From UBA4735 sp035935465 (GTDB lineage: Bacteria; Chloroflexota; Limnocylindria; P2-11E), in contig DASYXA010000062.1 in NCBI GenBank assembly GCA_035935465.1, positions 1-64,000 of the forward strand: a DNA stretch of 64,000 nucleotides, given 5' to 3'. Shown here in pieces: positions 8,590 through 17,130 of the stretch. A program made the translations under genes and the position numbers. Position 1 is the first letter of the stretch, and each line of letters begins with the position of its first letter. The notes under the pieces are model-generated. The model did not search any database and was not told where the DNA came from. It saw only the letters and a program-made list of their open reading frames with translations.

Positions 8590-9774
8590 ATGAACATGGA
8601 TCTCCAGCCACTGAAGCAGCGCGCGGCCGCGCGCATCGATGCCGACGCCGGGGCGCTCGACCGGCTCGCGCTCGCGATCCACGATCACCCCGAGCTGGGC
8701 TACCAGGAGCACTTCGCGTCCGCGGCGCTCGCCGATCACCTTGCCGAGGGGGGCTTCGCCGTGACCCGTGGCGCGGGCGGCGTCGAGACCGCGTTCGTCG
8801 CGGAGCGGAAGAACGGCAGCGGGCCGACCGTGGCGATCTGCGCGGAGTACGACGCGCTCGCCGGGATCGGTCACGGCTGCGGCCACAATCTCATCGCCAC
8901 CGCCGGCGTGGGCGCGTACATCGGCGCCGCGACGGTCGCCGGGGAGCTGCGCGGCACCCTGCGGCTGATCGGCACGCCCGCGGAGGAGGGCGGAGCCGGA
9001 AAGGTGAAGCTCCACGCGGCCGGCGTGTTCGACGGCGTCGACGCGGCGATGATGTTCCACCCGGCCGACCTGGACGTGCTCGACCCGCTGATGGTCTCGC
9101 TCCGCGTCCTCGAGCTCGAGTTCCGGGGCAAGGCGGCGCACGCGGCCGCGGCACCGTACGCGGGCGTGAACGCGCTCGACGCGCTCATGCTCGGGTGGGG
9201 CGCGCTGTCGGCGCTGCGTCAGCTCGTGCGGACCGACTCGCGGATCCACGGGATCGTCACCGATGGCGGGCAGGCCGCGAACATCATCCCCGAGCGCGCG
9301 GCCGCGAAGATCGTGGTGCGCGCGGCCGACCCGTCCTACCTGGGGGACCTGCGCCGGCGCGTGCTCGCCTGCTTCGAGGGCGCGGCGACGGCCACCGGCG
9401 CCGAGCTGCGCTACGCGTGGGGTGAGGCGATGGACATGGTCACCACGAATCAGCCGCTGGCCGCCGCGTTCGGGGAGAACGCGCGCGCGCTCGGCCGCGC
9501 GCTCGGTCCGCGCCGTCCAGGCGAGACGTCCGGCTCGACCGACATGGGCAACATCAGCTCGATCATCCCCTCGATCCATCCGTTCCTCTCGGTGACGGAC
9601 GGGCGGGTGCCGTGGCACTCCCGTGACTTCGCGGCCGCGTCACGGACGCCGCGCGCCCTCGAGACGATGCACATCGCCGCGAAGGCGCTCGCCTTCACGG
9701 CCATCGATCTGCTCGGACGGCCGGAGCTCCTGAAGCAGGCGCGGGCCGCGTTCACCCCACCGCGGGCGAAGTGA
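8590..9774 (+). CDS. M20 family metallo-amidohydrolase (AbgB/aminoacylase type)
   Basis: A 394-residue zinc amidohydrolase that cleaves N-acyl amino acids or small amides in the cytosol. The block AEYDALAGIGHGCGHN (about residues 81-96) and the PAEEGGAGK block are the metal-site segments of the M20D/AbgB subgroup; dimerisation domain in the middle, HxCH-type ligands at the end. It leads an overlapping operon with an N-acyl-D-amino-acid deacylase, a DUF1611 protein and an epimerase, so an N-acylated glutamate or related amino acid is a reasonable substrate (inference). A TACGCT hexamer lies at 8571-8576, 13 nt upstream of the ATG. ATG 8596 is an alternative start. Confidence 0.88.
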   Translation: MNMDLQPLKQRAAARIDADAGALDRLALAIHDHPELGYQEHFASAALADHLAEGGFAVTRGAGGVETAFVAERKNGSGPTVAICAEYDALAGIGHGCGHNLIATAGVGAYIGAATVAGELRGTLRLIGTPAEEGGAGKVKLHAAGVFDGVDAAMMFHPADLDVLDPLMVSLRVLELEFRGKAAHAAAAPYAGVNALDALMLGWGALSALRQLVRTDSRIHGIVTDGGQAANIIPERAAAKIVVRAADPSYLGDLRRRVLACFEGAATATGAELRYAWGEAMDMVTTNQPLAAAFGENARALGRALGPRRPGETSGSTDMGNISSIIPSIHPFLSVTDGRVPWHSRDFAAASRTPRALETMHIAAKALAFTAIDLLGRPELLKQARAAFTPPRAK

Positions 9775-11354
9775 CCGACCTCCTCATCCAGGGCGGCACG
9801 GTCATCGACGGGACCGGGGCGCCGGGCCGGCGTGCCGACGTGGCGGTGAAGGCCGGCCGGATCACGGCGATCGGCGACCTCGGGACGGGCTCCGGCGCTC
9901 GCACCATCGACGCCCGCGGCCGGGCGGTGAGCCCGGGCTTCATCGACATCCACTCACACTCGGACGAGTCCGTCCTCGTGAATCCGGCCCTCGAGAGCAC
10001 GGTCCATCAGGGTGTGACCTGCGTCGTCGCCGGCAACTGCGGCGGGGCGTCCGCCCCGGTCATGGGCCTCGCGGCGGAGGAGCTCGACCGCGACCTCGCG
10101 CGGTACGACCTCGAGCGCACCTGGACCGCCTTCGGCGAGTACGCGGCGGCGGTCGAGCGGTCGGGCAGCGCGATCAACTTCTCCTCGTTCGTCGGGCACG
10201 GGACCTTGCGGATGTGCGTCATGGGCGCGGATGACCGCGCGCCGACGGGCGGCGAGCTGGCGGCGATGACGGCGCTCCTCGCGCAGTCGCTCGAGGACGG
10301 CGCGATCGGGCTCTCGACCGGGCTGATCTACCCGCCGAGCGCCTACGGCACGACGGACGAGATCAGCGCGCTCGCGACCGTCGTGCGCGAACGCGACGGC
10401 CTCTACGCGAGCCACATCCGCAACGAGGGTGACGAGCTGTTCGCGGCGATCGAGGAGAGCCTCGAGATCGGCCGCCGCAGCGGCGTTCGCGTGCAGCTGT
10501 CGCATCACAAGGCGTCGCAGCGGCGGAACTGGGGCAAGGTGAAGGAGTCCACGGCGATGATCGAGCGAGCCCAGCAGGCCGGCATCGACGTCAGCGCGGA
10601 CCAGTACCCGTACACGGCGTCGTCGACCGGACTGGCCGTGACGATCCCGAAGTGGGCGCACGCCGGCGGCTCGATGGCGCTCTGTGGGCGGCTGGCGGAT
10701 CCGGCCGTGCGGCAGCGGATCCGCGGCGAGTACACCGAGACCGAACGCAACTGGGCGCACATCGTGATCGCGCGCGCGGCGCAGCACCCCGAATGGTCGG
10801 GGAAGAGCGTCGCGGAGCTCGCGGACGCTGCGAGGCGTGATCCCCTGGAGTGGACCTGCGACGCGCTCATCGCGCACGACGGCGCGATCGACATCATCCA
10901 TCACTCGATGGACGAGGCCGACGTCCGCTACGTCATGGCGAAGCCGTGGGTCTGCGCCGGTAGCGACTCGCGCGCGAACGCACCGTACGGGCCGCTGTCG
11001 TTCGGCAAGCCGCACCCGCGGTCGTACGGGACTTTCCCGCGGATCCTCGGTCACTACGCCCGCGAGCTCGGCGTCATCACGCTCGAGGAGGCGGTGCGGA
11101 AGATGACCTCGCTCACCGCGTCGCGGCTGCGGCTGCGCGATCGGGGCGCCGTCCGTGAAGGCGCGTGGGCCGACCTCGTCGTCTTCGACCCGGAGCGGAT
11201 CATCGACGACGCGACCTACGACGATCCGCATCGCTATCCGAAGGGGATCGACCACGTGATCGTGAACGGCGAGGTCGTGACCCATGGCGACGAGACCCTG
11301 GCCGCCCGGCCGGGACGGTTCCTCCGGCTCGGCCGCGATACCGGTCATGCCTGA
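9771..11354 (+). CDS. N-acyl-D-amino-acid deacylase (D-aminoacylase, amidohydrolase superfamily)
   Basis: A 527-residue amidohydrolase that releases free D-amino acids from N-acyl forms. The N-terminus has the composite beta-sandwich strand LIQGGTVIDGTGAPG and the metal-binding DIHSHSD (about residues 58-64). A cysteine and glycine run, AGNCGG, and the ASHIRNEGDE block are also typical of the family. Length matches D-aminoacylases (about 480-530). Its GTG start overlaps the M20 stop as GTGA. With the adjacent DUF1611 and epimerase genes it points to D-amino-acid scavenging, for example from peptidoglycan turnover. Exact D-amino-acid specificity cannot be read from sequence. Confidence 0.9.
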   Translation: MTDLLIQGGTVIDGTGAPGRRADVAVKAGRITAIGDLGTGSGARTIDARGRAVSPGFIDIHSHSDESVLVNPALESTVHQGVTCVVAGNCGGASAPVMGLAAEELDRDLARYDLERTWTAFGEYAAAVERSGSAINFSSFVGHGTLRMCVMGADDRAPTGGELAAMTALLAQSLEDGAIGLSTGLIYPPSAYGTTDEISALATVVRERDGLYASHIRNEGDELFAAIEESLEIGRRSGVRVQLSHHKASQRRNWGKVKESTAMIERAQQAGIDVSADQYPYTASSTGLAVTIPKWAHAGGSMALCGRLADPAVRQRIRGEYTETERNWAHIVIARAAQHPEWSGKSVAELADAARRDPLEWTCDALIAHDGAIDIIHHSMDEADVRYVMAKPWVCAGSDSRANAPYGPLSFGKPHPRSYGTFPRILGHYARELGVITLEEAVRKMTSLTASRLRLRDRGAVREGAWADLVVFDPERIIDDATYDDPHRYPKGIDHVIVNGEVVTHGDETLAARPGRFLRLGRDTGHA

Positions 11355-12402
11355 ACACCCGCGCGTCGCGATCCTCGCGGAGGGCCTGCTCACGCGCCAG
11401 ACCGCGAAGACGGCGATCGGGGTGATCCGCTACGCGCCGTATCCGGTCGTCGCCGTCGTCGACTCGACGCGGGCCGGCAGCGATGCGGCGGGCGCGATCG
11501 GCGTCGGCGCCGGCATCCCCGTCGTGGCGACGGTCGCCGAGGCGGTCGCGCGCGGCGCGACGGTGCTCCTCATCGGGACCGCCGCGCCGGGTGGACGGAT
11601 CGCCGACGGCTTCCGGCCCCACCTGGCTCGCGCGCTCGAGTCGGGCTTGACGGTGTGGAGTGGGCTCCACGAGCGCGTGCTCGCGGATCCGGCGTTGCGC
11701 GAGGCCGCGGCGCGCGGCGGCGGGCAGGTCCGCGAGCTGCGGGCGCCGCCCGCCGATCTTCCGGTGGGCGGGCATCGGGCGCGGCGCGCTGGCACGCACG
11801 TCGTCCTCACGGTCGGCTCGGACGCCGCGGTGGGGAAGATGACGGTCGCGCTCGAGCTGGTGCGGGCCCTCGATCGAACGGGACGGCGCGCGGCGTTCGT
11901 GGCGACGGGTCAGACCGGGATCGCGATCGCGGGTCAGGGGATCTCCGTCGATGCGGTCGTCGCGGACTTCATCGCCGGCGCAGCCGAGCGGATGGTCTGC
12001 GATGCGGCCGACTCCGCCGACTGGGTCGTCGTCGAAGGGCAGGGGTCGCTGACGCATCCGGGCTTCTCCGGCGTCACGCTGGGGCTCTTGCACGGCAGCG
12101 CCCCGGACGTCCTCGTGCTCTGCCACGACGCCGCCCGGACCGACGTGAAGGGCTTCCCCGGTCTTCCGCTGAGGTCGCTGCGCGAGCTCGTGACGCTCTA
12201 CGAGGGCGCCGCGCTGTGGAGCCGGCCGGCCGGCGCGCGCGTTCCGGTGGTCGCCGTCGCGCTCAACACGAGCGCGCTGGACGACGCTGCCGCGGCACGC
12301 GCGGCCGCGACGGCGTCGGAGGACACGGGGCTGCCCGCCGCGGACCCGGTGCGCGAGGGGGCCGCGGGCGCGGACCGGCTGGCGGCGGCCGTGCTCCGGT
12401 GA
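11347..12402 (+). CDS. DUF1611 protein, candidate D-glutamate N-acetyltransferase (DgcN-like)
   Basis: A 351-residue protein of the DUF1611 family: a Rossmann-like N-terminal domain (about 1-130) followed by a P-loop domain with VGSDAAVGKMTVALEL (about residues 157-172). Members called DgcN act with the epimerase DgcA in a described D-glutamate catabolic route, acetylating D-glutamate before racemisation. The pairing with an enolase-superfamily epimerase immediately downstream (GTGA overlap) is the same here, so I favour that role; it is an inference by synteny. The start ATG 11347 overlaps the end of the deacylase gene by 8 bp. Another possibility is a related acyl- or ligase-type activity on a different D-amino acid. 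Confidence 0.75.
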   Translation: MPEHPRVAILAEGLLTRQTAKTAIGVIRYAPYPVVAVVDSTRAGSDAAGAIGVGAGIPVVATVAEAVARGATVLLIGTAAPGGRIADGFRPHLARALESGLTVWSGLHERVLADPALREAAARGGGQVRELRAPPADLPVGGHRARRAGTHVVLTVGSDAAVGKMTVALELVRALDRTGRRAAFVATGQTGIAIAGQGISVDAVVADFIAGAAERMVCDAADSADWVVVEGQGSLTHPGFSGVTLGLLHGSAPDVLVLCHDAARTDVKGFPGLPLRSLRELVTLYEGAALWSRPAGARVPVVAVALNTSALDDAAAARAAATASEDTGLPAADPVREGAAGADRLAAAVLR

Positions 12403-13421
12403 AGCTCATCGTCCGCACGGTCGACGTGCACCTCGCCGTGCCGTTCGCGATCTCGCGCGCGGTGCGGACGGAGAAACGCGTCGTGCTCGTCGAGCTCGAT
12501 GAGGGTCCACGCGTCGCGTACGGGGAGGCCTCGCCCGATCCGTTCTTCGGCGAGACGGCCGAGTCGCTCGAGGCCGATGTGCGGAGCGCGCTCGAGCTGA
12601 TGCCGGAGGATCCGGCGGATCTCGGGACCCTCCGCGGACGGCTCGACGCGCGTTTCCCGCATGGTGGCGGCGCGGCATGCGCGCTCGACATCCTCGCGCA
12701 CGACCGCGCGGCGCAGGCCCGGGGCGAGCCGCTGCGCACGTTCCTCGGCCTCGCGCCGGGCGAGGCGCCGCCGACGTCGTTCACGCTCGGGATCGCCGAG
12801 CCCGGGCTCATGGCCGCGCGCGCCAGCGCCGCGAAGGCGCAGGGCTTCACCGTGCTGAAGGTGAAGCTGGGCCAGGGGGACGACGGCGAGATCCTCGACG
12901 CGGTCCGTCGCGTCTTCGACGGGACGATCCGCGTCGACCCGAACGCCGCCTGGACGCCCGCGGAGGCGCCGGCGCGCATCGAGCGGATCGCGCAGTACGG
13001 CATCGAGTTCGTCGAGCAGCCGGTCGCGCCGCAGGACCTCGACGGTCTCCGCTACGTGCGGGAGCGCAGCGTCCTGCCGATCGTCGCGGACGAAGCCGCG
13101 GTCCGGCTCGCGGACATCGACCGGCTCGCCGGAGCGTGCGACGGCATCAACGTGAAGCTGCAGAAGTGCGGAGGTATCGCGGAGGCGCGGGCGATGATCG
13201 AGCGCGCGCACGGGCTCGGGCTCAAGGTCATGCTCGGGTGCCGCGCGGCGGAGACGAGCGTCGCGATCGCGGCCGCCGCGCACCTCGCGCCGGCGGTGGA
13301 GTGGGCCGACCTCGACGGCAACCTGCTCATCGTCGACGACCCGTTCATCGCGGTGCCGGTGGAGCGCGGCCGCTTCGTGTTCAGCGACCGGCCCGGGCTC
13401 GGCGTGCTGCCGCGCGCATGA
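12399..13421 (+). CDS. Enolase-superfamily dipeptide epimerase / N-acetyl-glutamate racemase (DgcA-like)
   Basis: A 340-residue muconate-lactonising subgroup enzyme. Visible catalytic residues: KVKLG (first acid/base Lys pair, about residues 150-154), metal ligands in RVDPNAAW, FVEQPV and IVADEA, then NVKLQKCGG with the opposite-face Lys, and DLDGNLL near the end. In most bacteria this family interconverts L-Ala-D-Glu and L-Ala-L-Glu from murein; in the DgcN-DgcA pathway the same fold racemises N-acetyl-D-glutamate. The DUF1611 gene directly upstream supports the second role, while the murein-related neighbours (murI, D-aminoacylase) keep the first open. GTG start overlaps the upstream stop. 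Confidence 0.88.
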   Translation: MKLIVRTVDVHLAVPFAISRAVRTEKRVVLVELDEGPRVAYGEASPDPFFGETAESLEADVRSALELMPEDPADLGTLRGRLDARFPHGGGAACALDILAHDRAAQARGEPLRTFLGLAPGEAPPTSFTLGIAEPGLMAARASAAKAQGFTVLKVKLGQGDDGEILDAVRRVFDGTIRVDPNAAWTPAEAPARIERIAQYGIEFVEQPVAPQDLDGLRYVRERSVLPIVADEAAVRLADIDRLAGACDGINVKLQKCGGIAEARAMIERAHGLGLKVMLGCRAAETSVAIAAAAHLAPAVEWADLDGNLLIVDDPFIAVPVERGRFVFSDRPGLGVLPRA

Positions 13422-14089
13422 CCCGGCGGTGGGAGACGGCGCTGGTCGCGATCGCCTTCGCGGTCGGCGGCCTCGTCGCGCTCGCGCTGACCTATGCCGG
13501 TCCTGCGACCTACACCGACATCGCGACGCACGAGGGCTTCGCCACCATCTCGTTCCGCGAGCGTGACGGCAGCCTGCGGCCGATGCGGCTCGCCGAGCTC
13601 GTCGGTATCCATGACGGCTGGATCCGCTACGTCACCGGGCGCGGTGATCCGCCCGGTGGGACGACGGTGCCCGACTTCTTCACCCGCGACGAGCAGGCCC
13701 ACATGGCCGACGTCCGTGCGGTGTTCGTCGGCTTCGAGCTGGCCGCGGTGGTCGCGGTCGGGATCGCCGTGATCGTGCCGCTGCTCGCGGCGAAGCGGTC
13801 GCGCGCGGCGGCGCTCACGCTCGTGCGCGACGGGGCCATCGCCGCCGGCGCCGGCACCGCGCTCGTCGCAGCCGTCGCCGCGACGGCGTTCGATCCGCTG
13901 TTCCTCGCCTTCCACGAGGTGTTCTTCCCGCGGGGGAACTTCCTGTTCGGGCCGGGGTCGAACCTCATCGCCATGTATCCCGACGCGTACTGGTACGGGG
14001 TCACCCTCCGGGTGGGGCTCACGTTCGTCGCCGTGATGGCGCTGATCGCGATCGCCCTGTCCGCGACGTCGCGCCAGGCCCGTCGTTAG
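13418..14089 (+). CDS. DUF1461/TIGR01906 integral membrane protein (Lit-related family)
   Basis: A 223-residue protein with about five hydrophobic segments (residues 7-27, 105-125, 141-160, 205-222 among them). It has the family block FDPLFLAFHEVFFPRGNFLF followed by PGSNLIAMYPDAYW, typical of TIGR01906. The Enterococcus lipoprotein intramolecular transacylase Lit belongs to this family, so lipoprotein or membrane-lipid modification is one idea, but Chloroflexota members are not characterised to my knowledge. ATG start overlaps the epimerase stop as ATGA; it is the last gene of that operon and its stop codon TAG is part of the next gene's -10 hexamer. Confidence 0.8.
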   Translation: MTRRWETALVAIAFAVGGLVALALTYAGPATYTDIATHEGFATISFRERDGSLRPMRLAELVGIHDGWIRYVTGRGDPPGGTTVPDFFTRDEQAHMADVRAVFVGFELAAVVAVGIAVIVPLLAAKRSRAAALTLVRDGAIAAGAGTALVAAVAATAFDPLFLAFHEVFFPRGNFLFGPGSNLIAMYPDAYWYGVTLRVGLTFVAVMALIAIALSATSRQARR

Positions 14090-14092
14090 ACT
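14087..14092 (+). promoter_or_regulatory. Candidate -10 element (TAGACT) for the CpaE-like gene
   Basis: TAGACT includes the stop codon of the preceding gene and ends 7 nt before GTG 14100, the leaderless spacing seen elsewhere here. No Shine-Dalgarno is present. Confidence 0.45.
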
Positions 14093-14099
14093 CGCGAAC

Positions 14100-15209
14100 G
14101 TGAAACGCGTGCTGCTCATCGAAGACCTCCCGCAGGTCGCGGAGCACCTCAAGGGGATGCTCGGGCGCGAGAAGGACATCGAGGTCGCGGGCGTCCAGGC
14201 CCAGGCCGAGGCGGGGATCACGCAGGCGACCACCGAGAAGCCGGACGTCCTGCTCATCGACGCGCTCCTCCAGGGGAAGGTCACGGGATTCGATGTCGCG
14301 AAGCGCGTCCGCGCGGCGTCGCCGGGGACCCGCATCGTGATGGTCACCGTCCCGCAGCGGCCGGTCGATCCGCGGCCCGAGGCCGGCATCGACGCGGTGT
14401 TCGTGCTGCCCGGCGGCGCGAACGAGCTCGCGGCGGCGCTCGGCGGATCGAAGGACGCCAAGCACGAGGGCGGCGGGCAGGTCATCGCCGTCTACTCGCC
14501 GAAGGGCGGCACCGGGAAGACCACCATCGCGGTGAACCTCGCGTGCGTGCTCCGCCGCAACGGCGCCTCGGTCGCGCTGTTCGACGGCGTCATGCAGTTC
14601 GGCGCCGTGCGCCACCTGCTGCCGGTCCCGCCGGCGACGCGCTCGATCGTCGACCTGCCCGCCGGCGCCGCGATGCGCGCGTCGATCACCGAGGCGATCT
14701 GGGAAGGCCCGGGCGGCATCGCGGTGCTGCTCGCCCCGCCGCGCCCCGAGGAGGCCGATCTCGTCGCCGCGACGGAGCTCACGAACGCGATCGCGCTGCT
14801 CGCCGACAACCACGATTACGTCATCGTCGACACGCCGAGCCGACTCTCCGAGGACACGCTTGCGATCCTCGATGCCGCGAACGTGATCCTGATCATCATC
14901 ACCTACCAGGGCTCGACGATCGCGAACACCCGCTCGGCGATCGACACGTTCGAGGCGCTCGGCTACAAGGGCCAGAAGCCGCTCCTGCTCATCGTGAACC
15001 AGGCGGACATGACCGCGGGCCTCTCGAAGGGCGGCATGGAGCACGCTCTGAACCTGCCGGTCGTGGGCGAGATCCCGTCGGATTGGAAGCTCGTGAGCGA
15101 GTCCAACAACAAGCAGCAGCCGTTCGTCCTCGCGAACGCGAACGCGCCGGCGTCCCAGGCGATCGCCACCCTCGCGAACGCCCTCGTCAGCCAGCAACGG
15201 AAACGGTGA
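14100..15209 (+). CDS. CpaE/TadZ-like ATPase with N-terminal receiver-like domain
   Basis: A 369-residue protein with two parts. Residues 1-115 are a response-regulator fold: the acidic pair in LIEDLP and a potential phospho-Asp in LLIDALL are present, but the usual Lys after beta-5 is replaced (VFVLPGG), so it is an atypical receiver. Residues 125-369 are a MinD/ParA ATPase with the deviant Walker A YSPKGGTGKTT. CpaE/TadZ proteins place type IV or Flp pilus secretion machinery at a cell pole. No pilus genes are in the window, so the partner is elsewhere or the role differs. It is followed by murI with a GTGA overlap. Confidence 0.82.
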   Translation: MKRVLLIEDLPQVAEHLKGMLGREKDIEVAGVQAQAEAGITQATTEKPDVLLIDALLQGKVTGFDVAKRVRAASPGTRIVMVTVPQRPVDPRPEAGIDAVFVLPGGANELAAALGGSKDAKHEGGGQVIAVYSPKGGTGKTTIAVNLACVLRRNGASVALFDGVMQFGAVRHLLPVPPATRSIVDLPAGAAMRASITEAIWEGPGGIAVLLAPPRPEEADLVAATELTNAIALLADNHDYVIVDTPSRLSEDTLAILDAANVILIIITYQGSTIANTRSAIDTFEALGYKGQKPLLLIVNQADMTAGLSKGGMEHALNLPVVGEIPSDWKLVSESNNKQQPFVLANANAPASQAIATLANALVSQQRKR

Positions 15210-16030
15210 CCGCGGCAGCCGATCTGCCCATCGGGGTCTTCGACTCCGGCGTCGGCGGACTCACCGTGCTGCGCGAGCTGCGCCGCCAGCTTCCCGGTGA
15301 GTCGACGATCTACCTCGGCGACGAGGCGCGCATGCCCTACGGGCCGCGTCCGTCCGACGAGATCGTCGCGTTCACCCGCGAGGCGCTGCGGTGGTTCGCC
15401 CAGCGTGAGTGCAAGCTCGTCGTCCTCGCCTGCAACACCGCGACGGCGGTCGCGCTCGACGTCGTGCGCGACGAGTCGCACGTGCCGATCATCGGGGTCG
15501 TACGCCCGGGTGCGGCGGCGGCGATCTCCGCATCGGCGCGCCGGTCCATCGGCGTGCTCGCGACGACCGCGACCGTCCGCTCCGGCGCGTACGCCCGGGC
15601 GCTCCGCGATCTCGATCCCCTCGCCGACGTGATCCAGCAGGCCTGCCCGGCGCTCGTGCCGCTCGTCGAAGGCGGCGCGGCAGACTCGCCGGAAGCCGAG
15701 GCCGCCGTGCGTGGATACGTCCAGCCGCTGCTCACCGAGGGTGGCGTGGTCCAGCCGGTGGTGGACACGCTGCTCCTTGGCTGCACGCACTACCCGCTCC
15801 TGCGCGCGGTCATCGAGCGCGTCGCCGGCCCCGGCGTGCGCGTGGTCGACTCCGCCGCGACGACGGCGCTCGCGGTGCGCGAGGTGCTGCTGTCGCACCG
15901 TCTCGGGCGCGAGGCGGGATTGCCGACGCACCGCGTCTTCGCGACCGGACCGACCGGCCGCTTCCGCGACGTGGCGCGGACGATCTTCGGGGAAGACCTC
16001 CCGGCGGTCGAGCCGGCGACGCTCGCGTGA
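15206..16030 (+). CDS. murI: Glutamate racemase
   Basis: Makes D-glutamate for peptidoglycan by cofactor-independent two-base racemisation in the cytosol. The 274-residue protein has the N-terminal IGVFDSGVGGLTVL, the first catalytic Cys in LACNTAT (about residue 77) and the second in LGCTHYPLL (about residue 193). Length is standard. The GTG start overlaps the previous stop as GTGA, and the stop overlaps ychF in the same way. It lies 2 kb downstream of a D-amino-acid catabolic operon, so D-glutamate synthesis and breakdown are encoded close together. Confidence 0.95.
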   Translation: MTAAADLPIGVFDSGVGGLTVLRELRRQLPGESTIYLGDEARMPYGPRPSDEIVAFTREALRWFAQRECKLVVLACNTATAVALDVVRDESHVPIIGVVRPGAAAAISASARRSIGVLATTATVRSGAYARALRDLDPLADVIQQACPALVPLVEGGAADSPEAEAAVRGYVQPLLTEGGVVQPVVDTLLLGCTHYPLLRAVIERVAGPGVRVVDSAATTALAVREVLLSHRLGREAGLPTHRVFATGPTGRFRDVARTIFGEDLPAVEPATLA

Positions 16031-17130
16031 ACCTCAGCTCCACGATCACCGGCCTCCCATACGTGGGGAAGACGACGCTGTTCAACCTCCTCACCGGCGG
16101 GCATGCGTCGACGGGGGCGTTCGCCGGCGCGGAGGGCGAGACGAACATCGGCGTGGCCAAGGTGCCCGACCCGCGCGTCGCGGAGCTGTCGGCCCTGTTC
16201 ACCCCGAAGAAGACGACGTTCGCGGAGATCACGTACCGCGACCTGGGGCTCGCGAAGGGCGCGGCGGGCGAGGGGATCAGCCCGAAGAAGCTCGGCGACC
16301 TGCGGAACTCCGACGCGCTCGTGCACGTCGTGCGCGCGTTCGCCGAACCGTCGGTGCCGCACGCGGAGGGCTCGGTCGACCCCTTGCGGGACATGGCGAC
16401 GCTCGATCTCGAGCTCCTGTTCTCCGATCATGCGATCGTCGAACGGCGGCTCGAGTCGCTGCAGAAGGAGCTCCGCAGCGCGAAGGGTCCCGATCGCGAG
16501 GCCAAGGACCGCGAGCTCGCCTTCCTCCAGCGCGCGAAGCCGGCGCTCGAGGCGGAGACGCCGCTGCGCGACCTCGCCGTCGAGCCGGAGGAGCAGCGGC
16601 TCATCCGCGGGTATCGGTTCCTCACGCTCATGCCGCAGCTCGTCGTCGTGAACGTCGACGAAGCGGACGTCGCGTCACCCGACCCCGTCCTCGCGCCGCT
16701 GCGCGCCGCCGCGGCGAAGCATCGCGGCTCCGCGGTCGTGGCGGTGTGCGCGAAGATCGAAGCCGAGATCGCCGAGCTGCCGGCCGACGAGGCGAGCGCG
16801 TTCCGCACCGAGCTCGGCCTGACCGAGGCGCCGCTCGACCGGATCGTGCATGCGACGTACGGCCTGCTCGGCCTCACGTCCTTCTTCACGGCGGGCGAGG
16901 ACGAGGTCAGGGCCTGGACGATCTACCAGGGCTCGACCGCGCAGCAGGCCGCCGGGGCGATCCACTCCGATCTCGAGCGCGGGTTCATCCGCGCTGAGGT
17001 CATCCGCTGGGACGAGCTGATCAGGTCAGGCAGCGAGGCGAACGCGCGCAAGCAAGCGCTGCTGCGGACCGAGGGGAAGGGCTACGTGGTGCAGGATGGC
17101 GACACGATCAACGTCCTGTTCAATGTCTAG
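16027..17130 (+). CDS. ychF: Ribosome-associated ATPase/GTPase YchF (OLA1 family)
   Basis: A 367-residue Obg-related P-loop protein. The G1 loop is GLPYVGKTT, slightly unlike the usual GLPNVGKST; the G4 position reads VNVDEADV rather than NKxD, as expected for YchF proteins that prefer ATP. A coiled-coil segment (about 140-190) and a C-terminal TGS domain with AWTIYQG and VVQDGDTINVLFNV follow. In other bacteria it binds ribosomes and influences stress responses. The GTG start overlaps murI, and pfkB starts inside its last codons. The N-terminus MNLSSTITG is unusual but the length is standard. Confidence 0.93.
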   Translation: MNLSSTITGLPYVGKTTLFNLLTGGHASTGAFAGAEGETNIGVAKVPDPRVAELSALFTPKKTTFAEITYRDLGLAKGAAGEGISPKKLGDLRNSDALVHVVRAFAEPSVPHAEGSVDPLRDMATLDLELLFSDHAIVERRLESLQKELRSAKGPDREAKDRELAFLQRAKPALEAETPLRDLAVEPEEQRLIRGYRFLTLMPQLVVVNVDEADVASPDPVLAPLRAAAAKHRGSAVVAVCAKIEAEIAELPADEASAFRTELGLTEAPLDRIVHATYGLLGLTSFFTAGEDEVRAWTIYQGSTAQQAAGAIHSDLERGFIRAEVIRWDELIRSGSEANARKQALLRTEGKGYVVQDGDTINVLFNV

